Source: a virus
Virus record (IMG/VR): IMGVR_UViG_3300031669_004775
Coordinates: 1 to 64,000 of that record
DNA length: 64,000 bases
Reading direction: 5' to 3' (one strand)
The notes below the pieces were generated by a model that saw only the letters and a program-made list of their open reading frames with translations, had not been told where the DNA came from and ran no database searches. The position numbers were made by a program, and so were the translations under genes. Positions 45,447-52,200 of this stretch are shown here, in pieces; the stretch's first letter is position 1; the number at the start of each line of letters is the position of its first letter.

Positions 45447-46409
45447 CTAGAATGAAATTTTGTCAAAGCTAAATGACTTATCTGAGGTATCTTCTTCTTT
45501 TTGAACTGGAGGTTGAGTGAATTGTTTTTGGGTTGTTTGTGGTTGTGTTTGAGTTGGAGGAGTATCAGATACAGGTGGAGGAGCATCCATTGTTAAAACT
45601 CCATCTACTGGGGGTGCCACCGCTTGACGTTTTCTTGACCAGTCAAACTTCTCATTAAACTTTTCTAAAGTTTGTTTTGTAACTTTTAATATATTCATTA
45701 CAGATTCTTTATCTAATGCTGGACCTTTTTCTAATACAAAGACATTTTTATCACCATATCTTGTATTTGATTGTCCAATTGTAATTCTGGTAACATGACG
45801 TTTATTATTAACGACTTGTTTTTCAAACTCTTGACTTTGAGTTGTAACAGGTTCAAATATAGGAGACAGTTCTAGTTTATACATTTCATCAAGATAACCT
45901 GATATATTTCCATATTTTACACCTTTACCTCTTAGGAATATAAATACTGGTTTTCCTTCTGTATCAACAACTGGAGAACCATTGGTTTTACAACATATTC
46001 CTGCAACAATAATTTGTGCTTTACATGGAGCACAAAAATCATTAACTGCTCTTTCAGGTGCTGTTGCTGGACAAGGTCTGTCTCTACCATCTTGAAGTTT
46101 AGTTGTCCCATGCCATGGCGGAGCACCATTTTTATATGAAAAACAAGAATATAAATCTCTAGTTCCCTTTTCTGGTTCTCTAACAAGTATTGGTTTTGTA
46201 TGAGTAATAACCATATTAACTTCATCTACATTATACTGTAATCCTCTAATTTGTAATTTGCCTGCTACTTCTTCTATATTAATATGATTCTTTCTTGTAA
46301 TTCCAGCAATATAAATGCTCTTGAAAAATTCTTCCTCTGGTGGTACGGATTCTGATTGACCTTGAAAACCAACACCTTGTAAATCACCATACTCTTCAAA
46401 TCCACTCAT
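45447..46409 (-). CDS. Possible ssDNA-binding protein
   Basis: A 320-residue protein. The core (about 25-215) is beta-rich with a Cys group (CPATAPERAV, CAPC, GICCK), which could bind zinc as in T4 gp32. A Pro/Gln-rich linker follows and a short acidic/aromatic tip (KSFSFDKISF) resembles the C-terminal interaction tip of SSB proteins. Its neighbourhood (topoisomerase, recombination nuclease, helicase) would suit an SSB. No sequence family was recognised, so this remains an inference. Confidence 0.4.
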   Translation of the reverse strand: MSGFEEYGDLQGVGFQGQSESVPPEEEFFKSIYIAGITRKNHINIEEVAGKLQIRGLQYNVDEVNMVITHTKPILVREPEKGTRDLYSCFSYKNGAPPWHGTTKLQDGRDRPCPATAPERAVNDFCAPCKAQIIVAGICCKTNGSPVVDTEGKPVFIFLRGKGVKYGNISGYLDEMYKLELSPIFEPVTTQSQEFEKQVVNNKRHVTRITIGQSNTRYGDKNVFVLEKGPALDKESVMNILKVTKQTLEKFNEKFDWSRKRQAVAPPVDGVLTMDAPPPVSDTPPTQTQPQTTQKQFTQPPVQKEEDTSDKSFSFDKISF

Positions 46410-46430
46410 TAGTTTTTCTCCTTTTTAATT

Positions 46431-47048
46431 TTATCTGTTTGGAAATAAGCACCAATTTTGACCATCTCTATCCATCGGTATTGTTACAATTGAAAATTCA
46501 TTATCAAACCAGCAAGACATATATCGATCTAATAATTGTGATGATATAAATTTATGAACTTTATTATATTCTGGAAGATCTTCTAAATCTGGATCTTCAA
46601 CTGTTATAGGATTTATTTTTCTAACTTTTGAATCTGTAATTCCTCCTGAAATTAATTTTGTATGTGGACAGTAAACAATAACTAATTTATTTCCCACCAT
46701 TCGATAAATTTCATTTTGATATATGTAGGTATATGTATCTAGATCATACATTACTTCATCAGCATTTAATACTCTTTGAATTGATGTATGCTGACGACAA
46801 AACATTCCTTGGTCTCTCTTTTGTTGACATTCTTTACATTCATCTGTTTTTAAGTCAAATTTAAATTTTGGATTGAAATTTTTACTTGCCGCTTTTGAGA
46901 AATAATTCATAATTCTTTTTTTATTTAATAGAAACTTAATAAGTGCAATGGGATAAACTTCTGCTCCTAATTGCTCTATGTATCTTTCTGCTGATACTCT
47001 TCTCATATATCTATCCCCTGGAACAGAAATTAAAGATAGTTTTACCAT
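46431..47048 (-). CDS. Unknown zinc-site protein
   Basis: A 205-residue protein with a zinc-like site CKECQQKRDQGMFCRQH in the middle and beta-rich flanks (VGNKLVIVYCPHTKLI). GAGAGG precedes the ATG. It follows a 179-base untranslated spacer with a long hairpin (47103-47219). Function unknown; the preceding gene for the possible ssDNA-binding protein suggests a DNA role. Confidence 0.5.
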   Translation of the reverse strand: MVKLSLISVPGDRYMRRVSAERYIEQLGAEVYPIALIKFLLNKKRIMNYFSKAASKNFNPKFKFDLKTDECKECQQKRDQGMFCRQHTSIQRVLNADEVMYDLDTYTYIYQNEIYRMVGNKLVIVYCPHTKLISGGITDSKVRKINPITVEDPDLEDLPEYNKVHKFISSQLLDRYMSCWFDNEFSIVTIPMDRDGQNWCLFPNR

Positions 47049-47102
47049 TAATTAACCTCTCATCAAAAAAAGTTTAGACAACAAAAAGTAAGGTGATATA
47101 TA

Positions 47103-47219
47103 CGCCCCTGCTATTACGGTAGCTTGTGGAAGATACTATTAGTCTCAATCCTAGTTAATTAAATAACTAAGATCAAAAACTAAAAGCATCTTCCACAAGC
47201 TATCGTAATAGCAGGGGCG
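47103..47219 (-). ncRNA. 32-bp near-perfect inverted repeat, candidate structured RNA
   Basis: Arms of 32 bases (47103-47134 and 47188-47219), differing in one position, enclose a 53-base loop that itself contains a short inverted repeat (TAGTTA with TAACTA). The arms are GC-rich against the AT-rich surroundings. The single odd pair is G-U on the plus strand and A-C on the minus strand, so the transcribed strand is not certain. No strong T-run follows. It lies 8 bases after the 56-codon gene and 54 bases before the zinc-site gene. Possible roles: an RNA stem, RNase III site, terminator, or DNA cruciform. Confidence 0.5.
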
Positions 47220-47227
47220 AGTATCTT

Positions 47228-47398
47228 TTAGGGTTCGTCAGAACCATAATAATGTTTTTCAACTTCAAGTGGAATCTTAATACTACAAATTTTTGCAACT
47301 TTAACAATAATGCTAGGAGATGTTGCTGGATTTTGGAAAATTGCTACCAACCTTCTCCTTACTTTTTTGACTAAATGCTCAAGATCTTGCTGATTCAT
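47228..47398 (-). CDS. 56-residue small protein
   Basis: A short gene starting one base after the ARPP-1-like gene's stop (ATG at 47398), most likely translated by reinitiation because no Shine-Dalgarno is seen. The product is basic and helical at first (DLEHLVKKVRRRLVAIF) and then beta/helix (IIVKVAKICSIKIPLEVE). No family is recognised. It lies between the ARPP-1-like gene and the long hairpin and belongs to the Ro60/Y-RNA locus by position. Confidence 0.55.
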   Translation of the reverse strand: MNQQDLEHLVKKVRRRLVAIFQNPATSPSIIVKVAKICSIKIPLEVEKHYYGSDEP

Positions 47399-47399
47399 A

Positions 47400-48368
47400 T
47401 TAGAGAACCAGTGAAAGATATATAGGTTTTTTATCTTGAGTTATAAGATCCCCACCACCTGAATCTGTTTCTATTAATATAGTTTCAAAATTCTCAATTT
47501 TATTTAATATTGAGGCATTTTTTATTTTAATATTATCTATTATTTGTAAAATATCTTTTCTAATATCATGTAAAAAATTATCAACAATTAGTTCTAGATG
47601 TTCCACCTTATCACCCTTCTTAAATTTTGGTAGTTTAAGAGATGAATTAATTTTGCCAAGTTTTTTAAGTCTCAATAACTCGGCGCCGTAACATCCTCGA
47701 ATTAATAACTTCCAATAACTTTCCCAATGTTGAACACTTGGCATAATTTCTATTCCAACAACTTTGTCTTTAAATAATATGACAGCTCCAATCTGATTAG
47801 ATACTGGTTCAAAGGAAGCAGAAAACTCTTCAAGAGATTCCTTTATTTGAGGATTATCATAGAAATATCTTAAATGTGACTGCATTATTGATTTAGAAAC
47901 TCCTGTGCCAGCTAACCATTTTGAAATGTCTGGCCATAATTTATCATATCTATTCTTGTCTCTCATTTTTAATGGTAAGAGATTTTTACGAAGCTCAATT
48001 GGTAAGATATCATAATCATTACCTTTATCTTGTAGATATCCTCCCTGACCTGATTCAATACAGCATGCATTAGTGAATTTTGTTGTTTTATTTGCTGTAA
48101 TTATTCCTGAACCTGCCATTGCATGATCTTGAGCATTAAATCCTCTAACCATTATGTTTGTAGGAATAATTCCGGATAGTTCCTTATCTGTATTTTCATA
48201 TACCATGGAACCATAACTATCCGTTCGTTTGAATTTTAATGAAAGTGGTTCTGCTACATTACCTAGATTTTCACCAATGAGAGGCACCACTGTCATTTCA
48301 TCTACACCCTGAATACTTCCAGCTCCAATATCTTCATCTGAAAATTTTAATATTCTAAAAATTGACAT
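47400..48368 (-). CDS. ARPP-1-like (DUF6569) protein
   Basis: A 322-residue protein that follows the ARPP-1 pattern: early TVVPLIG strand, a FTNACCIESGQGG segment matching the CVE(Q)GRW-type motif, and a C-terminal QIGAVILFKDKVVGIEI with WKLLIRGCYGAELL. ARPP-1 domains (ADP-ribosyl glycohydrolase and Rhodanese-Phosphatase superfamily-associated) were described in bacterial RNA-repair and conflict loci. Its gene is 9 bases downstream of the Ro60-like gene. The biochemical role is unknown. This supports the idea that the locus handles RNA damage. Confidence 0.6.
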   Translation of the reverse strand: MSIFRILKFSDEDIGAGSIQGVDEMTVVPLIGENLGNVAEPLSLKFKRTDSYGSMVYENTDKELSGIIPTNIMVRGFNAQDHAMAGSGIITANKTTKFTNACCIESGQGGYLQDKGNDYDILPIELRKNLLPLKMRDKNRYDKLWPDISKWLAGTGVSKSIMQSHLRYFYDNPQIKESLEEFSASFEPVSNQIGAVILFKDKVVGIEIMPSVQHWESYWKLLIRGCYGAELLRLKKLGKINSSLKLPKFKKGDKVEHLELIVDNFLHDIRKDILQIIDNIKIKNASILNKIENFETILIETDSGGGDLITQDKKPIYLSLVL

Positions 48369-48377
48369 AAGTTCTCC

Positions 48378-49901
48378 TCATTGAATCAGACTTTTATATT
48401 TTGATATTAATAATTTTCTAACCATATCTTTATCTTCGATAAGTTTAGAAAAGATTATTTCAGTTTCAAGAAACTTATAATCTCCAACTGGAAATGGTCT
48501 AACATCCTCTGTTAATCTTATTGAGGTTCCTGTTAAGGATCCAGCTGAAAATACAGGATTGAGATGTGTTAATTTAAAATTATATCCTGTCTCCTTCAAA
48601 TGCTTATATACGTGCCCGAACATCCCTTTAATAGAATTTTCATAACCATCAGAAATAATAACTATATTTTCAACACCTTTTGAGACTGCTTTAATTAATG
48701 CTCTCCAGAGATCTGTATAATTCTTTGGTATTATAACTCCTGGATTAATTGTTGAAAATTTAATTGCTTGTCCTCCAACATATATTATATCTTTTACATT
48801 GTCGAGGTTTGCAATAATGCACAGTCCAGTTAAAAATGGATGCATTGGTCTTTCTTCACTTCCAAACATTGAATGAGAGGCATCCATAATAACTATACAC
48901 TCTCCAATATCAAGTTTGATCATATTATCTGTAACATAATCCATTGCTTCTATTATTTTATCAACATCCTCTTCATCTTTAGTGTTGAGTTTAAAATATA
49001 GAAGCTTGAATAGATCATAGATATCTTGTTTTTTATAATTAATATCTACTTTCTTTGCACCAGCTCGTTTTGCTGCTGCTATTCCTTGAATTTTATCTTT
49101 CTCTGATTTCTGGGTATCATTCTTTATATCAGATATGGGAATATCAAGTTTATATAAATTTCTCATTCCCATAACGGTTCTTTCTGGAAAACCTTTCATA
49201 TGCTTTCTAAATTCAACAAGATTTCCAATTTTTGCTGCATCTTTGAGTTCATAATACTTTTGAATCATTGGAAAGAAAGTTCCGGAAGGAATAGGTTTAT
49301 TGAATATATGGCATACAACTGGAAAAGAATGATTATTGTATCTGCCAATATTTTTTCTAAATATAGTATCACTATTGCTTCCATTTAAAATTTTATAGAG
49401 ATCTTGCTTTCCAAGAGCATGTTTAATTAGTTTTTGAAGTTTAATCTTATAATTTACAGCAAGATAATCAAGACTTTTATTATCTCGATTGAAGATGAAC
49501 TCCAAAATAATTTTTCTGGTTTTTGAATTATTTATTTTTTTATGTCCTTCTTCCCCTGCCAACATTAATAGATTTTTCAATGCTCTTGGTGTTCTCTCTT
49601 TATAGAGATTATATCTAATAATCTCCTTTTCAAATTCTTCTGGTAATCCATCTGTAATTGCTGGTAGATTATTCACATTCTTTATACTATTTGATAATAG
49701 GATGTGACTCATAGCTCCTTTAGAGAAACCAGTGCCATTTAATAACATTACTAAAGAGAATAAGGTTCTGTCGTAATCTAATAATTGCATCCACATGTTT
49801 TTAACTGCTTGATATTGTTCATCCTTTTCTTCATAATAAGCTCCCTTCGGGGCGAATTGTAAAATTCCCGAATCAATGATTCCCAGTTCCCCTATTGGCA
49901 T
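48378..49901 (-). CDS. Ro60/TROVE-like VWA protein
   Basis: A 507-residue protein. The first about 330 residues are helical, with repeat-like segments (RALKNLLMLAGEEG, KLQKLIKHALG, LVEFRKHMKGFPE) that would fit the ring of HEAT-like repeats of the TROVE/Ro60 domain. The rest is a VWA domain: IVIMDASHSMFG has the DxSxS metal motif (about 342-349), then DLWRALIKAV and IVIISDGYEN. Ro60 proteins bind Y RNAs and misfolded RNAs. The neighbour upstream is an array of Y-like RNAs, which strongly supports the call. A remote TROVE match rather than a clear one, hence the moderate confidence. Confidence 0.65.
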   Translation of the reverse strand: MPIGELGIIDSGILQFAPKGAYYEEKDEQYQAVKNMWMQLLDYDRTLFSLVMLLNGTGFSKGAMSHILLSNSIKNVNNLPAITDGLPEEFEKEIIRYNLYKERTPRALKNLLMLAGEEGHKKINNSKTRKIILEFIFNRDNKSLDYLAVNYKIKLQKLIKHALGKQDLYKILNGSNSDTIFRKNIGRYNNHSFPVVCHIFNKPIPSGTFFPMIQKYYELKDAAKIGNLVEFRKHMKGFPERTVMGMRNLYKLDIPISDIKNDTQKSEKDKIQGIAAAKRAGAKKVDINYKKQDIYDLFKLLYFKLNTKDEEDVDKIIEAMDYVTDNMIKLDIGECIVIMDASHSMFGSEERPMHPFLTGLCIIANLDNVKDIIYVGGQAIKFSTINPGVIIPKNYTDLWRALIKAVSKGVENIVIISDGYENSIKGMFGHVYKHLKETGYNFKLTHLNPVFSAGSLTGTSIRLTEDVRPFPVGDYKFLETEIIFSKLIEDKDMVRKLLISKYKSLIQ

Positions 49902-49980
49902 TTAGCTTCTCCTTTATTTTAGTTTTTAACAACCAACGTAAAGCAATGATATCTAATATTTTTGGTTTAAGGAATTTCAT
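49873..49980 (-). CDS. Possible 35-codon leader ORF
   Basis: An ORF starting at ATG 49980 behind AAAGGAAAG, running 29 bases into the Ro60-like gene in another frame. The product MKFLKPKILDIIALRWLLK is a basic helix. It may be a small leader peptide linking the RNA array to the Ro60-like gene, or an accidental frame. There is no homology evidence. Confidence 0.3.
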   Translation of the reverse strand: MKFLKPKILDIIALRWLLKTKIKEKLNANRGTGNH

Positions 49981-50005
49981 TACTTTCCTTTCAAAAAAAT
50001 GGAGT

Positions 50006-50049
50006 TGAGTGTAATTGAAACTTCTCTGCGAGTTCTGAAATCACACTCA
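50006..50049 (-). ncRNA. Y-like RNA unit A (shortest)
   Basis: A 44-base hairpin with 7-bp ends (TGAGTGT paired with ACACTCA) that keeps the shared motif GATTTCAGAAC on the minus strand. On the minus strand the stem is followed by a spacer and TTTTTTT, so this may be the 3' end (terminator) of the array transcript. Confidence 0.4.
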
Positions 50050-50061
50050 GTCCATTAAAGA

Positions 50062-50137
50062 TTGTGAGGACAATATCAGTATAATTAACAATGATCCCCG
50101 AATGATATTGAAATTGTTATACCCAGTGTCCTCACAA
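50062..50137 (-). ncRNA. Y-like RNA unit B
   Basis: A 76-base element closed by a perfect 11-bp stem (50062-50072 with 50127-50137; TTGTGAGGACA and complement). Inside is a second helix of paired ATATCA/TGATAT type. The minus-strand 5' side has TATAACAATTTCA, a diverged form of the shared motif. Confidence 0.45.
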
Positions 50138-50143
50138 GATGTA

Positions 50144-50207
50144 TTCAAAAGAAGCATATGTAAGTCATTAACTCAATCGGTTCTGAAATTACATAAAGTC
50201 TTTTGAA
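50144..50207 (-). ncRNA. Y-like RNA unit C
   Basis: A 64-base element: outer stem of 9 bp (50144-50152 with 50199-50207), an asymmetric internal loop, and an inner 7-bp stem (TATGTAA with TTACATA). On the minus strand the 5' side carries the shared motif GACTTTATGTAATTTCAGAA (20 bases). The closing loop is short, so no tRNA-like module is present. Confidence 0.5.
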
Positions 50208-50214
50208 AAAGTAA

Positions 50215-50297
50215 AGATGAGAAGTATTATTAAAAATATGTAGATAGTGAATACGCCAATTGTATTTTTTCTGAAACTACATAAAGTCTTCTCATCT
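50215..50297 (-). ncRNA. Y-like RNA unit D
   Basis: An 83-base element: outer stem of 10 bp (50215-50224 with 50288-50297), inner 6-bp stem (ATGTAG with CTACAT), and a top hairpin (GAATAC with GTATTT-like pairing). Minus-strand 5' side has GACTTTATGTAGTTTCAGAA, one change from unit C. Confidence 0.5.
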
Positions 50298-50305
50298 AAA
50301 ATTGG

Positions 50306-50376
50306 TGGGGACAGAGAACTAATTTAATCCGGGCGGGCCAACGCTTGTATTAAGTTAATTCTCTTTATTGTCCCCA
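50306..50376 (-). ncRNA. Structured RNA unit E (atypical)
   Basis: A 71-base element with an outer 8-bp GC-rich stem (TGGGGACA with TGTCCCCA) and an inner stem of about 13 pairs with two wobble positions. The loop is GC-rich (CCGGGCGGGCC). It lacks the shared motif and may be a separate RNA inside the array. Confidence 0.35.
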
Positions 50377-50387
50377 AATAAAAATGA

Positions 50388-50496
50388 TTCCAAGAAGTAA
50401 TAGATGTAACTAAAATAGGGAATCGAACCCTCACGTCTCATTTCAAGTAAGATGCTGAACCAATCAGCTCTGAAATTACATAAAGTCTTCTTGGAA
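50388..50496 (-). ncRNA. Y-like RNA unit F with tRNA-mimic module
   Basis: The clearest unit (109 bases). On the minus strand: outer 10-bp stem (50496-50487 with 50397-50388), shared motif AAGACTTTATGTAATTTCAG on the 5' side, and an inner 7-bp stem (TGTAATT with AGTTACA, with a U-G pair only on this strand). Then come three arms in tRNA order: D-arm GCTG/CAGC around ATTGGTT (50468-50454), an anticodon-like arm of 5 bp and 7-base loop (50452-50436), and a T-arm AGGG-TTCGATT-CCCT (50431-50417) with a perfect T-loop. There is no normal acceptor stem. This is the layout reported for bacterial YrlA RNAs. Confidence 0.65.
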
Positions 50497-50529
50497 ACTA
50501 AAAATACAAGTCAAATTTTTATTACACCT

Positions 50530-50545
50530 ATTAATATATATAGAT
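50530..50545 (-). promoter_or_regulatory. Putative promoter upstream of unit F
   Basis: Minus strand ATCTATATATATTAAT, 34 bases upstream of unit F. The same 16-base block occurs before unit G (50698-50713) and before the gene at 63233 (63281-63296). Between this block and unit F, the text AATTTGACTTGTATTTTT is also repeated before unit G, so promoter plus RNA seems to have been duplicated as one piece. Confidence 0.5.
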
Positions 50546-50561
50546 GTTTTTTCTTAAATGT

Positions 50562-50662
50562 TTTCTGGGAAGCAGAAGATGTAATTTAATGTCAGGGAAT
50601 TTAATCCCCTTAATGGCACTGTAATTACACAGTTCTGAAATTATATCAAGTCCTCCCAGAAA
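50562..50662 (-). ncRNA. Y-like RNA unit G
   Basis: A 101-base element: outer 9-bp stem (50562-50570 with 50654-50662). On the minus strand the 5' side has GGACTTGATATAATTTCAGA (20 bases), a near copy of the motif. Inside are a hairpin ACTGT/ACAGT and a T-arm-like hairpin with a 5-bp stem and 7-base loop (50610-50594). The anticodon-like arm is missing or reduced relative to unit F. Confidence 0.55.
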
Positions 50663-50697
50663 TTGAAAAAAATAAGTCAAATCATATATTATCACTT

Positions 50698-50713
50698 ATT
50701 AATATATATAGAC
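50698..50713 (-). promoter_or_regulatory. Putative promoter upstream of unit G
   Basis: Minus strand GTCTATATATATTAAT, 36 bases upstream of unit G and just after the stop of the 85-residue gene. It is a copy of the block at 50530-50545 and 63281-63296. A phage-specific promoter is the simplest reading. Confidence 0.5.
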
Positions 50714-50730
50714 ATTTTCTTTAAAATGAA

Positions 50731-50988
50731 TTAGGTAGCATCAACCATAACAGGTTTTCTAGCATTATCCAAATCTATAATAATATTATTTCCTTCAAAT
50801 GAGTCAGTTGTATTTTTGATAAGTTGTTTTATATGAGTCGGCATGAACTGTTCAACTTGATACACCTGTAAACCACGTTTGAAGTTAAATGCTATACCAT
50901 CATGGGTTTCGGATACTTCAACTAATTCAGATTTAGGTCCTGTTATAACAACATTACCTTTCGTAATTTTAATTATAGGTTCTGCCAT
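50731..50988 (-). CDS. Small unknown protein
   Basis: An 85-residue beta-rich protein (KITKGNVVITGPKSELVEV, then GIAFNFKRGLQVYQV) with GAGGAG before its ATG. No family is recognised. It is the first gene after a putative GAACAAAA-type promoter (51015-51034) and the last gene before the RNA array. Confidence 0.55.
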   Translation of the reverse strand: MAEPIIKITKGNVVITGPKSELVEVSETHDGIAFNFKRGLQVYQVEQFMPTHIKQLIKNTTDSFEGNNIIIDLDNARKPVMVDAT

Positions 50989-51014
50989 TCTTCTCTCCTC
51001 TCACAATTCAGTTT

Positions 51015-51034
51015 ATTTTTTTGTTCTAAAAAAA
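51015..51034 (-). promoter_or_regulatory. Putative phage promoter (GAACAAAA class)
   Basis: Minus strand TTTTTTTAGAACAAAAAAAT, about 34 bases upstream of the ATG at 50988. It shares the core AGAACAAAA with the sites at 11727-11742 and 61646-61663. AT-rich context makes chance possible; the shared position relative to a start codon argues for function. Confidence 0.4.
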
Positions 51035-51080
51035 TTTTAAATCAACTAAAAATTTTAGTCAGTTAGAAACTTAAATTTTA

Positions 51081-51674
51081 CTACATAATTTCAGTAATAA
51101 TAACGGTTTTATTTTTGCTTGTATTCTTTATAAACCATTCAATATACTTCTCTTTATAAAAAGTTTTTAAAAATATATTAACTAATTGATTTTGAGAATG
51201 TATTTCTAATTGTTCTTCTGTTTCTTTAATAATCCTCATTTCATTTAATTTACAGAATTCTTTAATATTAAGCTTCATAAGTTTTAAAGGATCATCAAGT
51301 AAAAATTTCCAAACATAAGATAGAAATAAATAGTTATCAAATTCAAGAAATTCTATAAATTTATATAATTGTTCTTGTTGATATGTAGTATCAACTAATC
51401 CCCACTCATCAGAAAATTCCCAGTCATATATTTCGCTTATCTTTTGTTGCATTTCAATAAGAAATGTTCTTTGTGCATGTAGAGTTTCATTTTTAACAAC
51501 ATCAATTTGAACCATATATAGTTCTTTAAAATTTTCTAATCCAACAGAGTTTATTATATCAAGAGCGGAATATCTAAAACTAGCAACATCATTGTATTTA
51601 TCAACATCTTCTTCATAGTTATCCATTTCAGGTGGAATGATTGAATCGCCACATAAAGCTTCTAAACCGCTCAT
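51081..51674 (-). CDS. Unknown protein near the Nudix gene
   Basis: A 197-residue acidic, helical protein (start MSGLEALCGDSIIPPEM; WEFSDEWGLVDTTYQQEQLY in the middle). GGAGGTCAATAATG forms its start region, the same text that precedes the HNH gene at 53050. No family is recognised. Confidence 0.5.
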   Translation of the reverse strand: MSGLEALCGDSIIPPEMDNYEEDVDKYNDVASFRYSALDIINSVGLENFKELYMVQIDVVKNETLHAQRTFLIEMQQKISEIYDWEFSDEWGLVDTTYQQEQLYKFIEFLEFDNYLFLSYVWKFLLDDPLKLMKLNIKEFCKLNEMRIIKETEEQLEIHSQNQLVNIFLKTFYKEKYIEWFIKNTSKNKTVIITEIM

Positions 51675-51684
51675 TATTGACCTC

Positions 51685-52200
51685 CTATGTTAGATATTTT
51701 TCCAATTTAGGCATTACATTTATAAATTGATTTTTCTTTGTGGATACATTTATAATTTTTGGAACAATATATAGTTTCTCTTTTCCTACCCAAATTAATT
51801 TATCAAACTCGGTATCTCTAACATCTATTTCTTGAATAGTAGATTGAACTACATAATGTAAATAGTATTTACCTTTCATAACTACAGACTCTCCAGAGTC
51901 AGTTCTTAAGTCTCTGCTTCCAATTCCACTTGTAAACATTATTTTATCTAAATGTATTAACTCAGGTTTTCCATATAAACTTTTTTGTAATTTTATTCCT
52001 AGTTCCTCTCCAAGCTCTCTATATAATGCTTTTTCAGGTGTTTCTTTATTATCAATTCCACCTTGAGGAACAAACCAGAGATCATGTTCTTTGGAATATG
52101 TTAATAGAAATTCTCCATCTCTAATAATATAAGCAACAACCTCAGGTCTTAAACCTGCTTTTCTTAATAAGTCAATTTGTTTGTAGTTAGGAGCATTCAT
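51685..52200 (-). CDS. Nudix hydrolase
   Basis: A 171-residue Nudix enzyme. The Nudix box is complete: GGIDNKETPEKALYRELGEE then LGI, with the metal-binding REL-x-EE Glu residues. The part before it (VAYIIRDGEFLLTYSKEHDLWFVP) is a typical first strand set, close to RppH/mutT-type layout. The substrate is a nucleoside diphosphate linked to another group: an RNA 5'-cap, dNTP or NAD are candidates. I start at the ATG at 52200 (MNAPNYKQ), seven bases after GGAG; an upstream ATG at 52212 has its ribosome site inside the frame. Confidence 0.8.
   Translation of the reverse strand: MNAPNYKQIDLLRKAGLRPEVVAYIIRDGEFLLTYSKEHDLWFVPQGGIDNKETPEKALYRELGEELGIKLQKSLYGKPELIHLDKIMFTSGIGSRDLRTDSGESVVMKGKYYLHYVVQSTIQEIDVRDTEFDKLIWVGKEKLYIVPKIINVSTKKNQFINVMPKLEKYLT

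Noticed and set aside
50388-50496. A functional tRNA gene (Ser-type anticodon TGA)
   Set aside because: D, anticodon and T arms are present, but there is no 7-bp acceptor directly next to them: five extra bases stand on each side, and the paired ends continue into an outer stem. A Ser tRNA would also need a long variable arm. A tRNA mimic (Y-like RNA) fits better.
50006-50662. CRISPR array
   Set aside because: The shared motif recurs, but units differ in length (44-109 bases), each is closed by its own unrelated outer stem, and there are no uniform repeats or spacers.
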